In this document: piece by piece, positions 1-7,723 of the stretch | Layout: every line of letters begins with the position of its first letter | Position numbering within the stretch: position 1 is the first letter of the stretch | NCBI RefSeq assembly: GCF_026340095.1 | Contig: NZ_JAPEPO010000001.1 | Span: forward strand, 3,750,501-3,814,500 | From: Streptomyces sp. NBC_01446 | GTDB lineage: Bacteria > Actinomycetota > Actinomycetes > Streptomycetales > Streptomycetaceae | Reading direction: 5' to 3' | Length of the DNA: 64,000 bases | Program-made: the position numbers and the translations under genes | Notes under the pieces: model-generated | Database searches by the model: none | Told to the model about the DNA's origin: nothing | What the model saw: only the letters and a program-made list of their open reading frames with translations

Positions 1-429
1 GCCGAACACGCCTCCATCGGCATGCTGCCCCTGTTCGCGACCTGCGACCGCTGGGACATCGGCGGCGTCTCCATCCCGCTCCACCCGGACACCCTGCTGC
101 CCACGGTCTTCGTGTACGACGGCCACCCGGGCGGGGCAGGGTTCGCGGAGCGTGCGTTCCACACGGCCCGTGAGTGGCTGACGGCCACCCTCGAAGCGAT
201 CGCCTCCTGCGAGTGCGAGGCGGGCTGCCCGTCCTGCATCCAGTCCCCCAAGTGCGGCAACGGCAACGACCCTCTCCACAAGCGGGGCGCGGTACGGCTG
301 CTGAAGGTTCTGCTCAGGGACGCGCCAGCGGCGGGGGCGCCGTCACCTACGGCGGCACCTGCCGCGCAGGCCTCGCCCGAGGAACGGCCGGCATCGCAGG
401 ATCAGAAACCCGGTCAGGACGCCGGCTGA
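1..429 (+). CDS. DEAD/DEAH-box helicase, C-terminal part (DUF1998 type)
   Basis: Partial gene: the frame is open from base 1, so only the last 142 residues are seen. A cysteine-rich stretch (CECEAGCPSC followed by CIQSPKCGNGN, around residues 70-88) is the four-cysteine signature of the DUF1998 domain found at the end of MrfA-like superfamily 2 helicases, which act in DNA repair or processing. The last 45 residues are a low-complexity Ala/Pro tail. The helicase motor lies outside the window. Family assignment rests on the Cys motif and the RGAVRLLKVLL segment; exact function is inferred. Confidence 0.8.
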   Translation, partial: AEHASIGMLPLFATCDRWDIGGVSIPLHPDTLLPTVFVYDGHPGGAGFAERAFHTAREWLTATLEAIASCECEAGCPSCIQSPKCGNGNDPLHKRGAVRLLKVLLRDAPAAGAPSPTAAPAAQASPEERPASQDQKPGQDAG

Positions 430-561
430 GCACGCTGGCTCGGGCGACAGCGGGTCTTCCAACGCGGCCTCCTCAACGGGTTATTGAGGCGAGCCTGCCA
501 CCCCGGCCAGACGCACGGGTCCCCTTCCGGCAGCTGGGGCCAAAAGGGGCTTGGTAGGCTG

Positions 562-594
562 GGCGGTAGGCCGCCGACCTGCGAACCTACCGCC
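562..594. terminator. Hairpin between convergent genes
   Basis: GGCGGTAGG (562-570) pairs with CCTACCGCC (586-594). It lies between the stop of the helicase gene and the stop of the convergent minus-strand gene at 608, so it could end transcription from both sides. A second small stem, CCTCAA/TTGAGG, sits at 471-489. Confidence 0.45.
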
Positions 595-607
595 TACTGA
601 CGCTCGG

Positions 608-1387
608 CTACTCCCCTTCGGCAGAGGAGGGGAGGGGCCCGGAAGACGGGTCGAGAGTGGCGTCGAGACGGATCATGTGATTATCGAGCGTGTAGTCCTG
701 GACAAGAGGGGCGGGCAGGCGGGGAGCGTGCCCGAGCGTCTTAGTCAGCTCGTCTGAGCGCACGCCGCGCTGGTTGACTTTCACGCCGTCGATGATCATG
801 CCGAGCTGCTCAGTGACTGGGATCTTCGCGGCGAGGAGATCGACGTGGAGGCCGGACAGCTGGTGTTTGCTGGGCTTGGTCACCTCGGGGTGGAGCCGGG
901 TATACAGGACGGTGAGGTGAACGCCTTTGCGTCCGGCTGCGAAAGCCTCGGCCACCGCCCATTCGGTCTCCTGGACCAGGTCGAAGGTGGGCTTCTCCCC
1001 GACTGATTCGTCGTGATCGTCTGCGGCTGCCTCGGCCGGTGTGCCGCCGTTGGCGAGCGCCGCGAGCAGGAGTCCTCCCCCGGCGACGGCCAGCACCGGC
1101 GGGTACACGTAGCCGAGTCCTGCCCCGGCGGTGACCGACATCAGGCGCACGGCGGGCTCGACGGCCAGCCACTGCCCGGCGCGGCGGCCCAGCTCGATGC
1201 CCCCGCGGATCGTGCGGCCCAGGATCAGGGCGACGATCCGGGCGGCGCCCGTACCGGCCCGCGTGAGGGCGTCGGCGATGGCCTGCGGTGTGCCGTCGAA
1301 CAGGATGCGGATCTCGGCGAAGGCGGAGGGGCCGCGCAGCGCGGCCTCCTCCGTCTCCTCGTGCCCGGTCTCGATGTCAGCCGACAT
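608..1387 (-). CDS. Hypothetical membrane-associated protein of an integrative element
   Basis: 259 residues, not recognised by family. One or two hydrophobic segments lie around residues 85-120; the rest is soluble. The start overlaps the end of the upstream gene by 11 bases and has no clear ribosome site, so it is probably translated by coupling. It is the last gene of a minus-strand run (2773 down to 608) of small and membrane proteins that resembles the 'spread' or membrane gene sets of actinomycete conjugative elements. That context is inference; no transfer protein is present. Confidence 0.6.
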   Translation of the reverse strand: MSADIETGHEETEEAALRGPSAFAEIRILFDGTPQAIADALTRAGTGAARIVALILGRTIRGGIELGRRAGQWLAVEPAVRLMSVTAGAGLGYVYPPVLAVAGGGLLLAALANGGTPAEAAADDHDESVGEKPTFDLVQETEWAVAEAFAAGRKGVHLTVLYTRLHPEVTKPSKHQLSGLHVDLLAAKIPVTEQLGMIIDGVKVNQRGVRSDELTKTLGHAPRLPAPLVQDYTLDNHMIRLDATLDPSSGPLPSSAEGE

Positions 1388-1877
1388 GGAAGAGGGCCCC
1401 GATCGTCTTCAGGCCGAGGCTGTTGATCATCGGGATGAGGGTGTATCCGCCGATGAGCGGGCCTACGCCGACCCCGCCCCATATGCCGCCCTTGATGTCG
1501 GTCAGGGTCGGCTTCTTGATCTTCTTCCAGCCCCCGGCGATGGCGGCGATGAGCAGGATGAGCAGCGCTGCACCCCACTGGTCGAGCGCCCCGAACTGCG
1601 GGCTGGTGATGGCGTTGACGGTGTGGGCGCCGGTCCCGCCGGCCAGGGCCGCATTGCCGATCTGTTCCTGTCCCTGCGCGGCCCGGTGCCATATCCAGCC
1701 GATGAGCCCGCCGGTGCAGGCGGACGCGATCACCGACAGGGACAGCCCCAGGGCGAGCGGCACCAGTTGCTTCCAGTTCCGCCTGCCGGGGGCGGTGCCG
1801 GCCCACCAGCGGCCGAGCCGCCACGCCAGGTAGGCGGCTCCTGCGAGGAACATGCCGAGGGAGACGGAGTGGGTCAT
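1377..1877 (-). CDS. Polytopic membrane protein of the element
   Basis: 166 residues with about four hydrophobic segments (near residues 5-22, 45-68, 105-122 and 135-160) and short basic loops. Two in-frame ATGs lie six bases apart. The outer one (1883) overlaps the previous stop as ATGA, but the AGGAG site is only one base away from it. The inner one (1877) sits seven bases from AGGAG and is preferred here. Topology resembles small membrane proteins of the mating-pair or spread regions of Streptomyces integrative elements; function unknown. Confidence 0.6.
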   Translation of the reverse strand: MTHSVSLGMFLAGAAYLAWRLGRWWAGTAPGRRNWKQLVPLALGLSLSVIASACTGGLIGWIWHRAAQGQEQIGNAALAGGTGAHTVNAITSPQFGALDQWGAALLILLIAAIAGGWKKIKKPTLTDIKGGIWGGVGVGPLIGGYTLIPMINSLGLKTIGALFHVG

Positions 1878-1879
1878 GT

Positions 1880-2278
1880 TCATACTCCTGAGCCGATGTG
1901 GACGATGCGGAGGGTGATGGGCAGGCAGAGGGCGGTGCCGGTGAGGGTGGCCCAGCGCAGGACGCGGGACAGGACACGGCGGATCGCGAAGACGAGCTTG
2001 CTGGTAGGGGTGGCGGTCTGGAGGGCGCCGGGGTCGATGTGCCAGGCAGCGACGATCCCGGCAACGGCGACGACCCCGGCGGTGGTCTGGGCCCCCCGGT
2101 CGGGGCTGAGGATGCCGAGGGCGACGATCAGGTGCGTCCACGAGGTGGTGAGGGTGCCCCAGGAGGAGAACGGCAGGAACCAGGCGGCGCAGGCGCACGC
2201 GGCACTATTGGCGAAGGCCCGGCCAGCGCCTTCCTCGAACCAGCGACCCCGCTCGTCGTGGTCGTAGGTGTCGGTCAC
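1880..2278 (-). CDS. Small membrane protein of the element
   Basis: 132 residues, GTG start at 2278 preceded by AAGGGA at good spacing. Three hydrophobic segments are visible (around residues 22-40, 45-58 and 65-80), with a basic C-terminal part. It ends where the next gene begins and starts two bases after the previous stop, so all these genes look co-transcribed and coupled. No family recognised. Confidence 0.6.
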   Translation of the reverse strand: MTDTYDHDERGRWFEEGAGRAFANSAACACAAWFLPFSSWGTLTTSWTHLIVALGILSPDRGAQTTAGVVAVAGIVAAWHIDPGALQTATPTSKLVFAIRRVLSRVLRWATLTGTALCLPITLRIVHIGSGV

Positions 2279-2280
2279 GG

Positions 2281-2451
2281 TCAGTCCCTTCCGGTGGATC
2301 GGGTCCAGGCGCCAGGCTTGGCCAGGAGGCGCAGCAGGGTGCGGCGTACGGTCCGCTCGTCCCGGCCGGAGCCGGGTATCGGCGGCGAGGGTGCGGCCGG
2401 GGCCCGGCGCGGGCGCCAGTCCTTGGCCGGGGGAAGGATGGTGATGGTCAC
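2281..2451 (-). CDS. Small basic protein, 56 aa
   Basis: GTG start at 2451 with GAGGAG eight bases upstream; its first bases overlap the stop of the 31-residue gene before it (GTGA). Residues are Arg- and Pro-rich without a recognisable domain. It is supported by the ribosome site, the four-base overlap upstream and the two-base gap to the next gene, rather than by homology. Confidence 0.5.
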   Translation of the reverse strand: MTITILPPAKDWRPRRAPAAPSPPIPGSGRDERTVRRTLLRLLAKPGAWTRSTGRD

Positions 2452-2543
2452 GGGGCGGGCTCCTCGGTGGAGGGCTGGTGGTGTTGGGCGTAAGCGAGCA
2501 TCCGTGCGCCGAACTGCGAGCCGATCCGCAGGTGCTTGCGCAT
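2448..2543 (-). CDS. Very short protein, 31 aa (MRKHLRIGSQFGARMLAYAQ...)
   Basis: A 31-residue reading frame from ATG 2543 to a TGA that overlaps the next gene's GTG by four bases. Begins with MRKHLRIGSQFGARMLAYAQ. It shares the operon with the 67-residue protein upstream and the 56-residue protein downstream. The coupling is the main support. Function unknown, but such minute proteins are common between plasmid-type genes in Streptomyces elements. Confidence 0.45.
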   Translation of the reverse strand: MRKHLRIGSQFGARMLAYAQHHQPSTEEPAP

Positions 2544-2569
2544 GCAGCTCGGGCTCGTTGCTCATCCGG

Positions 2570-2773
2570 TCAGGCGGGAAGAAGCCCAATGAGACCGTTC
2601 GCGAGGAAGAACTGTTCACGGTCGACGACTTCGGCACACAGCCGGTGGGCGCGGCGCATCCCGTGGACGCCGTGCAGACGCTTGACCGTGCCGCCTGGGG
2701 TGCGCTGAAGCCGGGGGGAATTGGCCAGTGGCTCGTCATAGGACAGGAGGACCGCGTCAAAGGGCTCGCTCAT
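2570..2773 (-). CDS. Small element protein, 67 aa
   Basis: ATG at 2773 with GGAGG seven bases upstream, and its start lies two bases before the stop of the broken gene upstream. The protein (begins MSEPFDAVLLSYDEP) is mixed alpha/beta-like with no recognised domain. It appears to be the first intact gene of the minus-strand run that continues to 608. Confidence 0.55.
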   Translation of the reverse strand: MSEPFDAVLLSYDEPLANSPRLQRTPGGTVKRLHGVHGMRRAHRLCAEVVDREQFFLANGLIGLLPA

Positions 2774-2774
2774 G

Positions 2775-3901
2775 TCAGGGCCTCCAGGTATCGGGCGGCG
2801 GCCAGGTGGCGGGGGTGAAGTCGGTGGTGGAAGCGTGGGTGCGTTTGGCGTGCACGGCGTCGAACTCGTCGTCCGTGGCGAACCGTTCGGCCAGGGCCAT
2901 GACTTCGGCCTGGGTGGTGAAACACAGTTCCGGATCGACGTGTTCAGCAAGCCAGCCCAGGCGCGGGCGATCACCGGAAGGCCCATGCCCTGGCAGTCGA
3001 TCACCGACATGGACCAGGGGCAGCCGGGGCGGAACGGGGCGATGCCGAAGCGGCCCCGGCGATCAGGCTTTTGTAGCGGATGCGGTCGCCGCGGTCGGAC
3101 ATGACCTGGACGTAAGGCAGGGCGGCGAGTTGGTCACGCGTCCGTTCCAGGCTGTCGTCCAGACTCGTGCGGGCGTTGCGGCGGCGGCCGAACAGATCCG
3201 TGCCCCGAAGCCGCATGGTGTCTGAAGCTCTGAGTTCGTGGGCCAGATCGACGAACTGTCCGGTGCCGTAATGGGCGTAGAGCCAGTGGTTGTAGATACC
3301 GATCGCGGCGCCGTCCCGGCGGTCGGAGTCGGGCGGACCAGGAGATTGTCCCGCGGCGCGGGCACGATCCGCAGAGTCTCCCCAAGGCCCACCGCCAGGC
3401 ACGAAGCGGCGGCGGACACCAGGACGCCGCCGTGGACGAATGGACCATCACTCGGCCGCAGGCGGTCAGGCCCGCGGCGAGCGCCAGCAGAACAGGGCGC
3501 CCCAGGCCTGCATCGGACGGGTCGAGCTGGAGCTGCCCCCATTGTTGAAGGAAAACGCCAGGTAGTGGCAGCACCCGGCCAATACCGCGTCCGGTCCAGT
3601 TTCCAGCAGTGCCGTACGGATGGCGAGGGCCTCCTCGATCTTGTTGCCACCACAGCGTCGGGCTTCTCCGCCCGGATCAGCGCCACCAGTTCGTCGACGT
3701 CGGCACCGAAACGGGCCCGGTACTTCGTTCCCGGTGTCCTGGTCTGGTGGAAGCCACAGCGCGGACCGGTGCGGGCTCGGCCACGGTCACTTCCGCACCG
3801 GCGCCTACCAGGGCCGGGGCGAGCAGATCCGCGAAGATCCATCTCGAATCCGCCGACAAGTGGTCGGGGTTGAAAATGTTGATCAGGTACAGAACGCGCA
3901 T
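2775..3901 (-). pseudogene. Glycosyltransferase-like gene with multiple frameshifts
   Basis: The gene starts well (ATG 3901, AGGAGG nine bases upstream, MRVLYLINIFNPDHLS) and ends well (stop at 2775, abutting the next gene), but coding sense jumps between frames at least five times. Recoverable pieces include IEEALAIRTALLETGPDAVL, GIYNHWLYAHYGTGQFVDL, FGIAPFRPGCPWSMSVIDCQ and MGLPVIA followed by WLAEHVDPELCF. The last pieces resemble the donor-binding end of a GT-B glycosyltransferase, where a conserved surface-exposed segment precedes GxPVIA. Many independent shifts argue for decay rather than a sequencing slip. Family assignment is moderate; brokenness is clear. Confidence 0.6.
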
Positions 3902-4048
3902 GATGCATCGCCTCCTCCTGTGCCCAGACGGGGTCGATCCGGGTCGGTAGAGGAAGGAAAACGGCAACGCGGGCCGTGACGGGATGATGAACTTGGATCA
4001 CTCACGGTTCACTCATGCTCACCGACGAGGACGCGGGGCGGGGCTTCG

Positions 4049-5020
4049 ATGGACACGCAGGGCGAAGAAATCACCGTCGAACAGGCGGCCGAGGACTTCG
4101 CGGCCGAGGTGGCCAGGTGGAGGGAAGTACGGGGCATGTCGAAACGGGCCCTGGCCCAGGCCATGGGCTTCGACCCGTCGTACGTCAGTCACATGGAGTC
4201 CGGCCGCCACAAGCCCAGCGGGGAATTCGCGCGGCTGGCTGATGAGGTATTGAACGCCGCGAAGTCCATCTGGCGGCGCTGGTGCGAGTACGAACACGCC
4301 AAGGCACGCGGCAGGCGCACCGCAGCCCCGCCAGGACCGCGCAGACCCGAGCAGCCGTACGCGAGCGGTTCGGCGCTGGTCGTCGAGCACGACGCGGCAC
4401 GGCTTCAGTACGACGGCGGCGCCTACCGACTAACCATGCGGCGGTTACTGCGCAACACCGGCGACGATCCGGTGACCCGCTACCTGATCCGGATCTCCGT
4501 CGACCGCTACCCAGGCGCCCCAGAGAGGTCGAACGCCTACTACCGGGCACACCCGCTGACCTGGGACGAACTGGATCTGACCGCGACGTGCCGGGGTGAG
4601 GCGATGCGATGGGAGGCCAAGCACGACCGCGACGCCTTCAAAGAAGTCTGGCTTTTGTTCGACAACGAACACGGCCGCTTCCCGCTGTATCCCGGCGAGT
4701 CCGTGTGGATCGAATACGCGTACACCGTGGGCGCCGACAAGTGGGGCCACTGGTTCCAGCGGGCCGTCCGCCTGCCCACCGAGCAACTGGAAGTCCAGTT
4801 GGTCTTCCCCACCGCCCTGGACCCGGTGGTGTGGGGAACCGAGACGTCCATGACCGCCGAGGCATCCCCGCTGAGAACACCGCCCGTACGAAGTGACAAC
4901 GGTGAACTACGGCAATTCACGTGGATCACGGCCACACCCGCGCTGCACGCCCGGTACCGTCTGGAATGGCGGTTCAGGGCACGGCCCGAACTCAACACAG
5001 ATCAAGGGGAGTTCAGGTGA
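4049..5020 (+). CDS. XRE-family regulator with large C-terminal domain of unknown function
   Basis: 323 residues. Residues 20-62 form a lambda-repressor-like helix-turn-helix (WREVRGMSKRALAQAMGFDP, then SYVSHMESGRHKPSGEFARL). After a Pro/Arg linker, residues 110-315 form a beta-rich domain with many aromatic residues (for example ESVWIEYAYTVGADKWGHWF) that I cannot place; it could bind a ligand or partner. The gene is divergent from the broken glycosyltransferase-like gene and overlaps the peptide deformylase gene by three bases, so the two are made together. A control or sensing role over this cassette is inferred. Confidence 0.8.
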   Translation: MDTQGEEITVEQAAEDFAAEVARWREVRGMSKRALAQAMGFDPSYVSHMESGRHKPSGEFARLADEVLNAAKSIWRRWCEYEHAKARGRRTAAPPGPRRPEQPYASGSALVVEHDAARLQYDGGAYRLTMRRLLRNTGDDPVTRYLIRISVDRYPGAPERSNAYYRAHPLTWDELDLTATCRGEAMRWEAKHDRDAFKEVWLLFDNEHGRFPLYPGESVWIEYAYTVGADKWGHWFQRAVRLPTEQLEVQLVFPTALDPVVWGTETSMTAEASPLRTPPVRSDNGELRQFTWITATPALHARYRLEWRFRARPELNTDQGEFR

Positions 5021-5586
5021 TCGACGTGCGGCCCAGCCAGCGAATGCGAGACCTCGGGGTCGTCCAGCACGGCGCCGACATCCTCACGGAGCTGACTCGT
5101 GCCTTCGACCTGCCCGCCGAACACGACGAGGCTGAACGCATCGTGGACGAGCTGTTCGCCGCCATGGAACGGATCGGCCAGGCCCACCCCTTCGCCAAGG
5201 GAATGGGCATCGCCGCCCCGCAGATCGGCATCGCACGGGCCGCCGCCGTGGTCCAGCCGGCCGCCGAAGCCCCGGCCATCATCCTGTTGAACCCGAAGAT
5301 CACCGCACGGTCGGACGAAGCCGACGAACAGTACGAAGGCTGCCTGTCGTTCTTCGACGTCCGCGGCCTGGTACCCCGCCCGCTGCGGATCACCGTCGAG
5401 ACCGCGGCCCTGAACGGCGACACCGTTACCACGGCCTACGCCCGGGGCCTGGCCCGCCTGGTCCACCACGAGATCGACCACCTGGACGGCCTGGTTTACA
5501 CGGCCCGGATGCGACCCGGCGTCGACCCCATCCCGGTGGAGGAGTACCGGCAGACCGGCCGGTCCTGGGTGTACGACAGCGCGTAA
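5017..5586 (+). CDS. def: Peptide deformylase (accessory copy)
   Basis: 189 residues from GTG 5017 (GGGGAG five bases upstream, start overlapping the regulator's stop). All three metal-enzyme motifs are present: GMGIAAPQIG (motif 1), EGCLS with the metal Cys (motif 2) and HEIDHLDG with both metal His and the catalytic Glu (motif 3). It should remove the formyl group from new proteins. The sequence and setting differ from the housekeeping def that usually sits with fmt. A second PDF on a mobile segment may give tolerance to PDF inhibitors or serve a dedicated substrate; that is inference. Confidence 0.9.
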   Translation: MIDVRPSQRMRDLGVVQHGADILTELTRAFDLPAEHDEAERIVDELFAAMERIGQAHPFAKGMGIAAPQIGIARAAAVVQPAAEAPAIILLNPKITARSDEADEQYEGCLSFFDVRGLVPRPLRITVETAALNGDTVTTAYARGLARLVHHEIDHLDGLVYTARMRPGVDPIPVEEYRQTGRSWVYDSA

Positions 5587-6052
5587 CCATCCAGGTCAGG
5601 CCGCCCGCTCTCCGGAAAGAACCTCCCCGGCCGGCCCACCAGCACGCATCCGGCACACACCGCCCCCGTTGACGGCCCCACCGGCCGACGACGCCCCGCA
5701 CATCCACACCCCGCTCTGCGGGCTTCTCAGCCACGGCCTCCAGCAGGGCGTTCAACCTCCGCAGCAGCGCCCGTTCCCTGAGACGTACCACCACCTCGTG
5801 CACGACCCACCCCAGCGCCGCCACGACGCACAGCACGAGCCCCAGCCTGTGGACAACGATTCATCGCTCCTCCGCGCTACCCGCAGCACCCACCACAGCC
5901 CCGCTCCCTCCAACACCCCACCCACCAGCAGGCACCCGAACCCCGCACCGGTGCGCAAAAGCACCTGATGTTCCGCAATCCAGCGGACAGCACAATGCCT
6001 GCCGATGAGCACCTGGCCGCCGCCTGACCTGCGCATTGTCCGCCTGCCCGGA
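5587..6052. other. Spacer without a confident gene
   Basis: Between the deformylase stop and the hairpin at 6053. Minus-strand frames give short hydrophobic or basic stretches (for instance MLCVVAALGWVVHEVVVRLR starting near 5836), but the frame runs into the deformylase gene and has no good ribosome site. This may be a decayed small membrane-protein gene. I see no RNA gene. Confidence 0.35.
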
Positions 6053-6107
6053 CGCAGAGAAGCCCCAGTGACCGCCTGTCCGCAGGCTGGCCCCTGGGGC
6101 TTCTGCG
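6053..6107. terminator. GC-rich hairpin downstream of the minus-strand pair
   Basis: The arm around 6053-6068 (containing GAAGCCCCAG) pairs with the arm around 6094-6107 (containing CTGGGGCTTC), with a ~25-base loop that has its own small stem. It lies just beyond the stop of the minus-strand gene at 6129, the position expected for its terminator. TGTCCGC-type words repeat around it. Confidence 0.5.
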
Positions 6108-6128
6108 TTGTCCGCGCGTCCGTCCGCG

Positions 6129-6374
6129 TCAGTGGTTAGCGGTGTCCGCTTGTCCGGCCAGGACCGAGGGTTGGCCGGTCATCGCTGACAGGTCCCTGGA
6201 GAGGGCGAGTAGGAGCGCGTCCACGCGGTCGATCCTGGCCCGGATCCGGGGGTCGTCTTCCCCTCCGAGGAGCCGCGCCCACAAACGCTTTGATGCCGTC
6301 TGGAGTTCCAGGATCTCCACAGTGTGGAAGGCGCGCTCCGCCCCGTGGTCCGCCGCCGTCTCAGTGCTGCTCAT
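6129..6374 (-). CDS. Small acidic/helical protein, 81 aa
   Basis: 81 residues, predicted mostly helical, with heptad-like Leu spacing (LLALSRDLSAM near residues 55-65). Its start overlaps the end of the upstream gene by 14 bases, so translation is coupled. No family recognised. It belongs to the accessory block and shares a transcript with the gene that starts at 6726. Confidence 0.55.
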   Translation of the reverse strand: MSSTETAADHGAERAFHTVEILELQTASKRLWARLLGGEDDPRIRARIDRVDALLLALSRDLSAMTGQPSVLAGQADTANH

Positions 6375-6726
6375 TGCGCTTCACCGCCTCTCGCAGGGCC
6401 TCCCCGATCTGGCGCGCCTTCCCGGCCCAGAGGACCGCCCCGGCTGGAGGGTCTCCGGCCATGGCGTCCAGTCGCTCCAGGCGCAGTTCCGCGACGTGTG
6501 CTGCGTCCTCCACGGCGCTGGCCAAGTAGCCGACGGCCAGGCGGAGTTCAGCGCGTGACACTGCAGCGTCTGCGGCCAGAGTCTGGGCGCGACGGGAGTC
6601 CTCCTTCGCCGTCTCAATCATGCTCGCCTCCATCGCGTTGGCGATGGCGTTAACGACTCCTTCGCCCTGGGGTGTGTACGCATCTCTGCCTTCGTCGCTC
6701 CAGGGGAGACGCCTAAGGTGTGTCAT
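6361..6726 (-). CDS. Helical hypothetical protein, 121 aa
   Basis: ATG at 6726 with AGGAG seven bases upstream. Residues 22-110 are strongly helical with Ala/Leu/Glu/Arg heptads (AQTLAADAAVSRAELRLAVG), suggesting a coiled coil. It is divergent from the GntR gene and shares a promoter region filled with GCGTCC boxes, so it is a likely target of that regulator. Function unknown. Confidence 0.6.
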   Translation of the reverse strand: MTHLRRLPWSDEGRDAYTPQGEGVVNAIANAMEASMIETAKEDSRRAQTLAADAAVSRAELRLAVGYLASAVEDAAHVAELRLERLDAMAGDPPAGAVLWAGKARQIGEALREAVKRNEQH

Positions 6727-6809
6727 GTCTTCGCTCCTTCGTAGCGAGGGCCACGCCCCGGGACGGTTACCGCCGTCGCCGGGGACCTTCGTGTCCAGAC
6801 TACGCGACC

Positions 6810-6855
6810 GCGTCCCTCTGCGTCCCCCTGATACCCAAAGCGTCCGGACGCGTCC
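6810..6855. promoter_or_regulatory. Four GCGTCC boxes in 10-bp phase, probable GntR operator
   Basis: GCGTCC occurs at 6810, 6820, 6840 and 6850, that is in steps of 10, 20 and 10 bases, all on the same face of the helix. The last two enclose the palindrome CGTCCGGACG. The array lies between the divergent starts at 6726 (minus) and 6896 (plus), where a GntR repressor would control itself and the helical protein. The boxes are seen directly; the binding protein is inferred from position. Confidence 0.6.
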
Positions 6856-6895
6856 CCACGCTGCAGGACGATTTGGGGCGCGTCACTCTCGGATT

Positions 6896-7141
6896 ATGAG
6901 CGAGATGCCGCGTTACCGGTACGAGGAGCTAGCCGACCAGATTCAGGCGGAGGTCCGGTCGGGGAAGCTGGCGAAGGGCGCCGCCCTCCCCGCTGAGCGA
7001 CGCATGACGGAGCTGTACGGGGCCAGCATTGGGACGGTACGGCGGGCTGTCGCGCTACTCCGGGAGCGGGGCGTGGTGGCGACGCTGCCCGCGAAGGGGA
7101 CGTTCATCCTGGGCGCCGGAGCGGAGGAGCCGGAGGCGTAG
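6896..7141 (+). CDS. GntR-family regulator, short form (DNA-binding domain only)
   Basis: 81 residues from ATG 6896. Almost the whole protein is a winged helix-turn-helix of the GntR type: YRYEELADQIQAEVRSGKL, LPAERRMTELYGASIGTVRR and the wing GVVATLPAKGTFI. It lacks the usual C-terminal effector domain. Short GntR proteins of this kind act as repressors on actinomycete plasmids and integrative elements (compare KorSA of pSAM2). No classical ribosome site precedes the ATG. Likely repressor of the divergent gene pair; inference. Confidence 0.75.
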   Translation: MSEMPRYRYEELADQIQAEVRSGKLAKGAALPAERRMTELYGASIGTVRRAVALLRERGVVATLPAKGTFILGAGAEEPEA

Positions 7142-7270
7142 CTATACGCCCTCGTGCCCGCACAGCCGCAGCAGGTCGTCCGGCAGTTCCACGTCCTCGG
7201 TCACGATCAGCAGTGTGCGCCGCCACCCGTCCGCGACCGGTGCCCGGTCGCATGTGATGGCTCCCGCCAC
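7142..7270 (-). CDS. Short hypothetical protein, 42 aa
   Basis: GTG 7270 to TAG 7142, preceded by a G-rich stretch. The peptide contains RRTLLIVTEDVELPDDLLRL, which looks like an amphipathic, well-composed protein segment rather than noise, and ends with a Cys-Gly-His. It converges with the GntR gene. It could also be the 3' end of a larger decayed gene. No family recognised. Confidence 0.4.
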   Translation of the reverse strand: MAGAITCDRAPVADGWRRTLLIVTEDVELPDDLLRLCGHEGV

Positions 7271-7660
7271 GGTTCCCGCCCCCTCGCTCGCTGTCCCGCT
7301 CGCACCTGCGAGCCAGCTCCCCTCGCGCAGCCCGACCCGGCCGACAGCCCTACCGACTGCCCGACTGGCGAACGGAATCGGTAATGAACACCGGTCTCGA
7401 CTTCGCGGGTGGAATCACCGTGGAGCGATCCCGGAAATCGTGTGGATCTTGGTCAATTACTGTGGACAAGAGGGTGCTTGTGAATATCCCCATCACCCAT
7501 CCCGGTGACATCACTTGTGTCATCTAGGGCGGCCCCTCAACTACCCTCTCCACATCTTCCAGAGAGCAGCCTCTCGACTACACACGGTGACGCCGATCTA
7601 GCTCGAGACGGATCCCCCGGGAGCGCGGCGTGAGGCGACACGATGGTGGAGAACGCAAAA

Positions 7661-7686
7661 GTCCGGACCCACAAGTGGGTCCGGAC
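7661..7686. terminator. Perfect 12-bp hairpin, loop AA
   Basis: GTCCGGACCCAC (7661-7672) and GTGGGTCCGGAC (7675-7686) are perfect complements separated by two bases. It follows a short A-run (GCAAAA), so it would terminate a minus-strand transcript with a U-tract as well as a plus-strand one without. Confidence 0.55.
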
Positions 7687-7690
7687 ATGC

Positions 7691-7723
7691 GACGACCCCC
7701 GCCGGGGGGGAGAGCGGGGGTCG
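7691..7723. terminator. Second hairpin in tandem
   Basis: GACGACCCCCGC (from 7691) pairs with GCGGGGGTCGTC (to about 7723) around a G-rich loop. It sits four bases after the first hairpin and ~140 bases before the HAD gene, so it may be a tandem terminator or an attenuator in that gene's leader. Confidence 0.5.

Noticed and set aside
5426..5836. Minus-strand 136-codon frame overlapping the deformylase end
   Set aside because: Hydrophobic beginning looks real, but there is no ribosome site and most of the frame is antisense to def; kept only as a comment on the spacer.
608..7141. A complete conjugative element
   Set aside because: No integrase, replication protein or FtsK-like transfer ATPase is visible, and I find no terminal repeat, so only a decayed or partial element can be claimed.
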